NCBI RefSeq assembly: GCF_040219335.1
Contig: NZ_JAVJSQ010000004.1
Coordinates: forward strand, 310,001 to 374,000
From: Gimesia sp.
Lineage (GTDB): Bacteria; Planctomycetota; Planctomycetia; Planctomycetales; Planctomycetaceae
Direction: 5' to 3'
Length of the DNA stretch: 64,000 nt
The first letter of the stretch is position 1. Each line of letters begins with the position of its first letter. The position numbers were made by a program, and so were the translations under genes. Below, in pieces: positions 57,999 to 64,000 of the stretch. The notes below the pieces were generated by a model. It made no database searches. It worked only from the letters and a program-made list of their open reading frames with translations, and was not told the origin of the DNA.

Positions 57999-58233
57999 AT
58001 TTGCGTCCACTGATTTAAACAAACTCAACTGCTGAATTGATCGTTCAATTACCGGAACTTCAGAGTACAGTTCCGCAGAAACCAGGTTTATTACGCAAAC
58101 AATGTTCCAAAGCAGTTAAGAGAAGTGGATCGCGCGTAGCCAGGCTGTCTGTTCACGTCAAATTGATGAACAATCTGTAAAGCCGCTGTATGAGATCAGA
58201 TACGCGAGAAGTCTCTCACTCCCAGGCAGTCTT

Positions 58234-58839
58234 TCAGACTTGGATATCCCGGGCCACGAGATGCTGGATCAGAGTCGGTGTGTCTGTAAATACCTCCGCC
58301 TGGATCCCCAACTCCCGTGCTACATTGACATAATCTGCGATGTCATCAGTATAAAAGGCTTCTTCAGGAGCACACTGGATCTTTGAGAGTGCTAAATCAA
58401 AAATCGGCCGTTCCGGCTTGATGGCGCCCGCCTTGTAGGACGTTGCGAAATCATCAAAACGTTGCAGGACCTCGTATTCATTCCAGATGAATTCAAAATG
58501 AGAAATACAGGTATTCGACAGAAGTACCAGCCGATGCCCGCGGTCTTTCAGAGTATCCAGGACGGGAACGATGGACGCATTCAGCTCAAAAATATCTGAT
58601 GCAGCCCGGACCAGATCGAGATAGGAGACGGATTGGCCTGCGGCCTCTTCAAACCACTGATGAAATTCCTCTGCCGACAACTGCCCCCGTTCAAACTCCC
58701 ACTGTTTTCCCGAATCGATCAGCAGAGCTTGAATCTCCTCGCGGGTACGCCCACAAAGCGCCCCCATCTGTTCACACATTCGATCATGTGAAAAAAAGGC
58801 GAGAACATTTCCCATATCAAACAGAAAGGTACGAATCAC
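58234..58839 (-). CDS. HAD-family phosphatase (YihX-like)
   Basis: 201 residues from a GTG at 58839. Motif I is D8-M-G-N (FLFDMGNV), in which the second Asp of DxD is Gly, as in the YihX/epoxide-hydrolase-N branch. Motif II is LLSNTCISHF near 107, the Lys in KPERPIF near 143 and motif IV near YTDDIADYVN at 164. YihX dephosphorylates alpha-glucose-1-phosphate; here the substrate is not decided. The gene stands alone. Confidence 0.82.
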   Translation of the reverse strand: MIRTFLFDMGNVLAFFSHDRMCEQMGALCGRTREEIQALLIDSGKQWEFERGQLSAEEFHQWFEEAAGQSVSYLDLVRAASDIFELNASIVPVLDTLKDRGHRLVLLSNTCISHFEFIWNEYEVLQRFDDFATSYKAGAIKPERPIFDLALSKIQCAPEEAFYTDDIADYVNVARELGIQAEVFTDTPTLIQHLVARDIQV

Positions 58840-59139
58840 GTTTTGACTCCGGATTTCTGGTCAGAATTCAGTTAAACGTGGCAGTTGTATGATCTCAGCC
58901 CCAGATGTACAAGACGCAAATCAGCTGCTTTTTCACCTCTGTGCTGGTCGATCTGCTTTCCTGGCACTGAAGCGGGCACCTCTTATTGACGACATCGCAT
59001 AATTTGCTTAAATTGCCTGAAGATAAGAACTTGATGAGAACGTAACACGACCTGGTTCCTGTCTGTACACAAACTCTGGTTCGAACGCTGTTTCTATGCC
59101 GGCATTCGAACTGGCTTTGCAATACGTGGAGAAAATCAG
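58840..59139. other. 300-base divergent region
   Basis: No gene seen. The right end carries GGAG (RBS for the ACT-domain gene). I see no hairpin or repeat that stands out. Confidence 0.35.
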
Positions 59140-59640
59140 ATGGATTATGAAAATCAATCCTCTTACCCTTCGGGGGAACCAGGCAAAGAGTGGCCCTGCC
59201 TGCGTCAATTCTGTGTGTTTATGGAAAACCGAGTGGGGTATCTCCATCAGTTGCTGAAGCTTCTGGAAAAATTTGATCTGAGAATCATAGCTTTGAGCAC
59301 CGTCGATTCGGTAGACGTCGCGATGAGTCGTATCGTTCTCGATAACTACGAGCACGCCAGGGAAATCTTCGAGCTCTCCGGTTATACCTTCTTTGAAAAA
59401 GATCTCATCGGTGTCGAATTGCCGGATGACACACAGCCTTACATGCGAATCTGTATCTCATTGCTCCAGGCAGAAGTCAACATCGACTACACTTATCCGC
59501 TGCTCTATCGCAGACATGGTAGAGGGGCGATCGCTCTGTGCGTTGATGATATCGATCTGGGAATCAGAACACTGACAGAACAGGGGCATCGCATCATCAC
59601 CGAAAAAGACCTCAAAGATGATGACGAATACCTGCTCTGA
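59140..59640 (+). CDS. tandem ACT-domain protein
   Basis: 166 residues from the ATG at 59140, with GGAG 8 bases upstream. Two ACT domains are visible: the first at about 22-90 ([34 protein letters not shown]) and the second at about 95-160 ([19 protein letters not shown]...[14 protein letters not shown]). ACT domains sense amino acids in biosynthetic enzymes; a stand-alone pair suggests a small regulatory protein. The ligand cannot be told. Confidence 0.78.
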   Translation: MDYENQSSYPSGEPGKEWPCLRQFCVFMENRVGYLHQLLKLLEKFDLRIIALSTVDSVDVAMSRIVLDNYEHAREIFELSGYTFFEKDLIGVELPDDTQPYMRICISLLQAEVNIDYTYPLLYRRHGRGAIALCVDDIDLGIRTLTEQGHRIITEKDLKDDDEYLL

Positions 59641-59657
59641 TACAGGCAGCATCTGAC

Positions 59658-60692
59658 TTACAAACCGGGTATGCTTTGCCTCTTACCAGTACTGGCTGCC
59701 TCGTAACATGCGTAGATCGTCTGAATAATTCGCAAGCTCTCGCGGCTGGTGAGCAGCGGTTCTGATTCACCTGCCGCTGCCAGGACAGCCTTACGCACTG
59801 CGGGTGTATAGCCGCGCGGATCCAATGACTTCTCAAAACGATAACGCTTCCCGTTATGATTGACACTCCAATCTAACGGGCGATCGGCAAAGGGGAGCAT
59901 CTCCAGCCAGCCTTTGCTTCCCCAGATTTTGATCATGGACTGATATCCCTGCTTCAGATAGAAGCCCGCGGTCAACGTCCCGAGAAATCCCGCATCATAA
60001 CGCAAGGCGAATGCTGCCGAGTCTTCAACATCAAGCGGTTGACCACCGGCATTCGCCGTAAACCCGCTCACCTCGTTAATCGACGCACCTGTCAGATACA
60101 TCGAAAGGTCCAGCCAGTGAATGGCAAGCCAGGACAGAAAGCCCCCACCGGCCTGATCCTTGTGCGCGTACCAGCTTCCATGATAGGCGGGTCTGGTTAA
60201 GCGGGTCTGATCCGCCAGCAGTTGCAGTTCTACACCGTAGATCTTTCCCAGCGTGCCCTCCTGGATCAGTGTGCGTGCATACTGGATCTCCGGGTTCGTC
60301 CGATTGGCCAGGGCCAGTGATAAGTTCAGATGCTTACTTTCCGCCTTCTGAACCAGTGGCTCGAACTGAGACACATTCAGACATGCGGGTTTCTCTGAAA
60401 GCACATGAGATCCCTGTTCCAGCGCCAGGTCAATCGCAGCAGGCGCCTGTCGGGCCTCCATGGTGACCAAAGCCAGTTCTGGTTTATGATTCTGAAAAAG
60501 TACTTCTGCCTGAGCATAGACTTCACTTAACTTGGCCCCCAGTTCCTTTCGCGCCAGATCAACCTGTTTTCCACTCGGGTCCGCCAAATAGACGGACTTG
60601 ACGGCTTCGGTCGATTTCAACGCAGAGTAATACGCACTCAGGTGTGCCCCGGTCTCATTGGTCAACACGGCCACATCAATCTGTTTACTCAT
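59658..60692 (-). CDS. Gfo/Idh/MocA-family oxidoreductase
   Basis: 344 residues with GAGGG 9 bases upstream of the ATG. The N-terminal Rossmann domain shows VAVLTNETGAHLSAYYSAL at 8-26, which departs from the usual GxGxxG in this family. The conserved EKPACLN motif near 101-107 (Glu-Lys-Pro) is present, and AIHWLDLSMYL near 190 carries the catalytic His. Members oxidise sugars or inositols with NAD(P). It is divergent from a zinc alcohol dehydrogenase gene, so the pair may serve one sugar pathway. Confidence 0.88.
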   Translation of the reverse strand: MSKQIDVAVLTNETGAHLSAYYSALKSTEAVKSVYLADPSGKQVDLARKELGAKLSEVYAQAEVLFQNHKPELALVTMEARQAPAAIDLALEQGSHVLSEKPACLNVSQFEPLVQKAESKHLNLSLALANRTNPEIQYARTLIQEGTLGKIYGVELQLLADQTRLTRPAYHGSWYAHKDQAGGGFLSWLAIHWLDLSMYLTGASINEVSGFTANAGGQPLDVEDSAAFALRYDAGFLGTLTAGFYLKQGYQSMIKIWGSKGWLEMLPFADRPLDWSVNHNGKRYRFEKSLDPRGYTPAVRKAVLAAAGESEPLLTSRESLRIIQTIYACYEAASTGKRQSIPGL

Positions 60693-60862
60693 CGCAGAAT
60701 TCCCTCAGATTCCCCAAGGTTAAGCGGTCCACCTGGGGGCATGACTTTGCATTTGAATCGACATCGTATATTTTATATGAATATATCCTTTCCGCTTTGT
60801 TCCTGCCAGAAGCAACTTTGATTCTGGAACAGGAAGCTGTCACATATTTCAGGACCAGTTCT

Positions 60863-61846
60863 TTGTTAGCAAGTCATCTCGTAGCGCCCGGTCAACTTGA
60901 ACTCATTGACGTTCCCGAACCCGAATTGCCAGCCTCTCCACCTGCAGACTGTGCGGGGCAGATTATCTTTCAACCTGAGACCACCTGTCTATGTGGTTCC
61001 GATCTCCCTTATTTCAATGGCACCGACGAATGGGAAATTGAAATCGGTCACTCTCTACATGAGATGATTGGCACGGTTACCGCGACTAATGGAAACCGCT
61101 GGAAAGCAGGGGACCGCGTATTGGCTGTTCCCGTGATGCAACAGGGACTGCAGGAGCGATTTCTGCTGGATGAATCCCGCACCATTTCCATCGCAACCAA
61201 CATTCCTGAGGAACATGCATTGATGGCCCAACCCCTGGGGACGGCCCTCTTCGCACTCAAAAAACTTCCCAATCTGCTGGACAAGACCGTCGCTGTAGTG
61301 GGACAGGGACCGATGGGACAACTTATGAATGCCGCCCTGAACAACATGGGTGCGCGCCAGATCATCGGCATTGATCTACTCGAATCCCGGCTGGAAGTCA
61401 GTCCCCGCATGGGCGCCACCGCCACAATTTGTAACAGGAACAACAATCCAGTCACTGCCGTCCGGGAAATATTAAAGGGAGAATTGCCCGACATCGTGAT
61501 TGAGGCCGTTGGTCACGCCGATCAGCAAATAAATCTCTGCGTTGAACTCTGTCGCCAGGCTGGTCAGATTCTGGTCTTCGGGGTTCCCCCTGAGACGATC
61601 GACAATTTTCGAGTACGGGATCTGGTATTTAAAAACATTACCGTTCATTCCAGCATCAATCCGGATTTCAACCGTGACTTTCCGCTAGCGATGCAATGGC
61701 TCTCTGAAGGCCGAATTGATGTCGGTCCGATTATCACACATCGCTTCCCTCTCGCTGAAATTCAGCAGGCATTCGAACTTTTCCGCGATCGACGCGAGGG
61801 GGCTATCAAAGTCATCGTTGATTTCCCTGCGAAACAACAGGCATAA
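60863..61846 (+). CDS. zinc-type alcohol dehydrogenase (MDR family)
   Basis: 327 residues from a TTG at 60863, which has AGGA 8 bases upstream. A much longer frame reaches back to 60644 but overlaps the divergent gene, and no ATG lies between; a TTG at 60818 is the other option. The conserved start APGQLELIDVPEPELP fits the 60863 choice. Catalytic zinc ligands: Cys in CLCGSD near 50 and His in IGHSLHE near 70. The structural-zinc Cys cluster is absent. The NAD(P) loop VGQGPMGQLMNA is near 148. The substrate may be a sugar or polyol. Confidence 0.8.
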   Translation: MLASHLVAPGQLELIDVPEPELPASPPADCAGQIIFQPETTCLCGSDLPYFNGTDEWEIEIGHSLHEMIGTVTATNGNRWKAGDRVLAVPVMQQGLQERFLLDESRTISIATNIPEEHALMAQPLGTALFALKKLPNLLDKTVAVVGQGPMGQLMNAALNNMGARQIIGIDLLESRLEVSPRMGATATICNRNNNPVTAVREILKGELPDIVIEAVGHADQQINLCVELCRQAGQILVFGVPPETIDNFRVRDLVFKNITVHSSINPDFNRDFPLAMQWLSEGRIDVGPIITHRFPLAEIQQAFELFRDRREGAIKVIVDFPAKQQA

Positions 61847-61893
61847 TCGAACTATTCCATCACTGAATCCCCCTGACTCTGAGTTTCATAATA

Positions 61894-61995
61894 ATGATTT
61901 CTGACAAGACCTGTCGTGTTCTTTTTTCATTGATCTTCTGTCTGCTCTTTACAACTTCCGATCTATGAGCGGAGGACCGCCCCAACATCATTTAT
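61894..61995 (+). pseudogene. 5' part of sulfatase gene: signal-peptide codons closed by an in-frame TGA
   Basis: ATG at 61894 starts a frame of 24 codons (basic start, hydrophobic LFSLIFCLLF core, TTSDL) that reads as a secretion signal. It stops at TGA 61966-61968 and continues in the same frame with AEDRPNIIYV, the usual mature N-terminus of a planctomycete sulfatase. The 102 bases from 61894 to 61995 are in frame with the sulfatase gene. Thus a single TGA (one substitution away from a sense codon) separates signal and enzyme. It is either a genuine nonsense mutation, a read-through/recoding site or a sequencing error. Confidence 0.7.
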
Positions 61996-63237
61996 GTGAT
62001 GGCAGATGACATGGGCTACGGCGACCTGGGCTGCTACGGTCAGAAAATCATCAAGACCCCCAATATCGACCAGCTTGCTCAGCAGGGGATGCGGTTCACC
62101 AATCACTATGCGGGGCACACCGTCTGTCGTCCTTCGCGGCTGGTCCTACTCACCGGACAGCATTCGGGACACACTCCGATCAGTCAGAATGAACAGTATT
62201 ATTTCCCGGAAAACACAACGACCGTCACCTCACTGTTCAAAGAACAGGGTTATGCGACGGGCGGCGTAGGAAAATGGGCCCTGGGTATTCCGGAATCAAC
62301 GGGTGTTCCCAGCAAGCAGGGCTTTGATTTCTGGTTCGGCTACCTGGACCAGGGCAACGCGCATAACTTTTATCCTGAATTCCTCTGGAGCAACGAACAG
62401 GAAGTTTCATTACCGGGAAACAAGGTGGGGCCTCACAAACGGGTCTCGATCTCGCGTGAAACCTACTCGCATGATCTGCTGACCCGCGAAGCATTCAACT
62501 TTATCCGGGCGAATGCAGATAAACCTTTCTTCCTGCAGGCACATTACACAATTCCACACGCGAACAATGAAGGGGGCCGCGCTACCGGAGACGGCATGGA
62601 AGTCCCTGAATATGGCGACTACCAGGATCGCGAGTGGCCTCAGCCCGAAAAAGGCTTCGCCGCGATGGTAACCCGCCTCGACCGGGACCTGGGCCGGATG
62701 GTCGAACTGCTGAAAGAACTCAAACTGGAAAACAAGACCATCATCTTTTTCACTTCGGACAATGGTCCTCATCAGGAGGGCATGCATCAGGTGGAATTCT
62801 TCAACTCTAACGGACCGCTGAAAGGATACAAACGTGATCTGTATGAGGGAGGCATCCGGGTGCCGCTAATTGTCAAGTGGCCGGGAAAAATCAAACCGGG
62901 TACCACTTCCGATCACATCAGTGCTTTCTGGGACTTCCTGCCGACTGCCTGTGAACTGGCGGGGATCCAGCCACCGAAAAACATTGATGGCATTTCTTAC
63001 CTGCCGGAACTACTGGGCCAGTCGCAACAGGCGCATGAGACGATGTTCTGGAAATATCGGGGCAAAGTGGCTCTGCGGGCTGGTAAATGGAAAGCCGTCC
63101 AGACTGGCCCCGGTAAACCGCTAGAGTTGTATAATCTCGATACGGATATCGGAGAGACTCACAATCTCGCTAAAGAACATCCCGAAATCGCCACACGCAT
63201 GAAGCGACAGATCACCGCCAGTCAGTCTGCGGACTAG
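61996..63237 (+). CDS. sulfatase (S1 family), lacking its own signal peptide in frame
   Basis: 413 residues if translated from GTG 61996 (next codon ATG). The core has DDMGYGDLGCYG near 4-15 (metal ligands Asp4, Asp5), formylglycine site C44 in CRPSR (C-x-P-S-R), FTSDNGPH near 250 and KYRGKVALRAGKWK near 353. It is a normal-length sulfatase for sulfated glycans. A start at 61996 would leave off the first beta-strand (RPNIIYV) and the signal peptide, so the protein as shown would be cytoplasmic and probably inactive. See the in-frame TGA at 61966. Its stop codon shares a CTAG with the convergent DUF1501 gene. Confidence 0.85.
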   Translation: MMADDMGYGDLGCYGQKIIKTPNIDQLAQQGMRFTNHYAGHTVCRPSRLVLLTGQHSGHTPISQNEQYYFPENTTTVTSLFKEQGYATGGVGKWALGIPESTGVPSKQGFDFWFGYLDQGNAHNFYPEFLWSNEQEVSLPGNKVGPHKRVSISRETYSHDLLTREAFNFIRANADKPFFLQAHYTIPHANNEGGRATGDGMEVPEYGDYQDREWPQPEKGFAAMVTRLDRDLGRMVELLKELKLENKTIIFFTSDNGPHQEGMHQVEFFNSNGPLKGYKRDLYEGGIRVPLIVKWPGKIKPGTTSDHISAFWDFLPTACELAGIQPPKNIDGISYLPELLGQSQQAHETMFWKYRGKVALRAGKWKAVQTGPGKPLELYNLDTDIGETHNLAKEHPEIATRMKRQITASQSAD

Positions 63238-64000
63238 ATGATTTCTGAAATCGGCTCGGTATGTTCAACGCCGACCAGTTTCTGATCCAGTCCGCCGTAA
63301 AAGTAAGACAGGCGATTCGGATCAAGGCCCATCTGATGCAGGATCGTCGCGTGCAGTCGTTTGACATGGAATGGTTTCTCCACGGCGGCAGCGCCGAGTT
63401 CATCGGTTGCCCCCACGGAAGTTCCGCCTTTGATTCCACCGCCCGCAGTCCACATGGTGAATCCGAAGGAGTTATGATCGCGGCCGGTTCCTTTCGCGTA
63501 TTCTGCAGTGGGCTGACGTCCGAATTCGCCCCCCCATACAATCATAGTCTCATCGAACAGGCCCCGTGCTTTGAGATCCTTGATCAGCGCTGCGATCGGC
63601 TGATCGGTATTCCCGGCATGATAGCTGTGATTCTTGACCAGATCCCCATGGGCATCCCAGTTAGCATCATTATGATTTCCGCCTGAGTAGAGCTGAATAA
63701 AACGTACTCCGCGTTCGACCAGACGCCGGGCCAGGAGGCAGCGTCTGCCAAAATCAGCAGTCCGGGGATTGTTCAGCCCGTACATATCCTGAGTCTGTTG
63801 GGTCTCTGAAGCCAGATCTGCTGCTTCTGGTGCGTGTTGTTGCATCTTGAAAGCCAGTTCATAGCTGGCGATCCGGGCCGCCAGTTCCGAATTCCCGGCC
63901 CGGGTTGCTTCATGCTTTTCATTGGCCGTTTTCAGCGCATCCAGCAGTTCTCGCTGAACGGCTCTGCTCATGCCTGCGGGTCGTCGCAGGTCTACCAGTG
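63234..64000 (-). CDS. DUF1501 domain protein, C-terminal part (5' end outside window)
   Basis: The frame is open to base 64000, so the start is beyond the window; 255 residues are visible. Landmarks are RCLLARRLVERGVRFIQLYSGG, a WDAHGDLVKNH segment, IVWGGEFGRQPTAEY and the end LHQMGLDPNRLSYFYGGLDQKLVG. These are diagnostic of DUF1501, an alkaline-phosphatase-superfamily relative usually exported by Tat. In planctomycetes DUF1501 genes are often found beside sulfatases or DUF1553/PSCyt genes, as here. An internal ATG at 63971 is not the true start. It overlaps the sulfatase stop by 4 bases. Confidence 0.9.
   Translation of the reverse strand, partial: LVDLRRPAGMSRAVQRELLDALKTANEKHEATRAGNSELAARIASYELAFKMQQHAPEAADLASETQQTQDMYGLNNPRTADFGRRCLLARRLVERGVRFIQLYSGGNHNDANWDAHGDLVKNHSYHAGNTDQPIAALIKDLKARGLFDETMIVWGGEFGRQPTAEYAKGTGRDHNSFGFTMWTAGGGIKGGTSVGATDELGAAAVEKPFHVKRLHATILHQMGLDPNRLSYFYGGLDQKLVGVEHTEPISEII

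Overview
The window reads as chromosomal DNA of a planctomycete, most like the Gimesia/Planctomycetaceae group. This is inferred from gene content, not from a marker gene. Pointers are two sulfatases (one beside a DUF1501 gene), PQQ-like beta-propeller proteins, many secreted proteins of unknown function, a large type-2 IleRS, and base composition judged by eye to be near 50% GC. I see no insertion sequence, prophage, CRISPR array, rRNA or integrase; it looks like stable core and lineage-specific DNA.

Layout. 1-3743: a membrane protein (cut by the window edge) with a MerA/Lpd-like flavoprotein, then a PHP-type DUF3604 protein. 3920-8926: a glycolate oxidase operon glcDEF, then after a strong terminator a HAD phosphatase. 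8965-16650: mostly minus-strand genes: SixA-like phosphatase, secreted hydrolase, a phosphatase fused to a cytochrome c'-like tail, a lactonase-like propeller, an anti-sigma/ECF-sigma pair and menC. 16705-20109: an Hsp70 with a basic tail, divergent from a secreted protein of three STN-like modules. 20614-24351: a sugar-phosphate operon (PPi-type phosphofructokinase, HAD phosphatase, 6-phosphogluconate dehydrogenase) ending in a 15-bp-stem terminator. 24484-33415: metallo-hydrolase, methyltransferase, ferredoxin-NADP reductase, a 29-residue basic microprotein, aldo/keto reductase, trmL and ileS. The IleRS carries GVHH in place of the HIGH motif. 33482-41022: sulfatase with HEAT-like tail, two PQQ-like propellers, EEP-family protein, RidA. 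41212-46468: solitary Flp-type pilin, STAS protein, HtrA-like protease, tRNA-Cys, unknown secreted proteins.

47111-54722 is the most interesting part. A compact Tad/Flp pilus cluster runs on the minus strand (three pilin-like genes, cpaB, tadA, tadB, tadC), and a sigma-54 enhancer-binding protein gene converges on it. Upstream of the first pilin gene I find a near-consensus -24/-12 sigma-54 promoter. About 190-245 bp further upstream lies an exact 10-bp inverted repeat pair that looks like an enhancer site. This suggests that pilus production is under sigma-54 control by the adjacent activator.

55063-64000: a two-gene unit of unknown function (toroid-like protein and polytopic membrane protein), a HAD phosphatase, a double-ACT protein, a Gfo/Idh/MocA oxidoreductase divergent from a zinc alcohol dehydrogenase, a sulfatase whose signal peptide is cut off by an in-frame TGA, and the C-terminal part of a DUF1501 gene running off the end.
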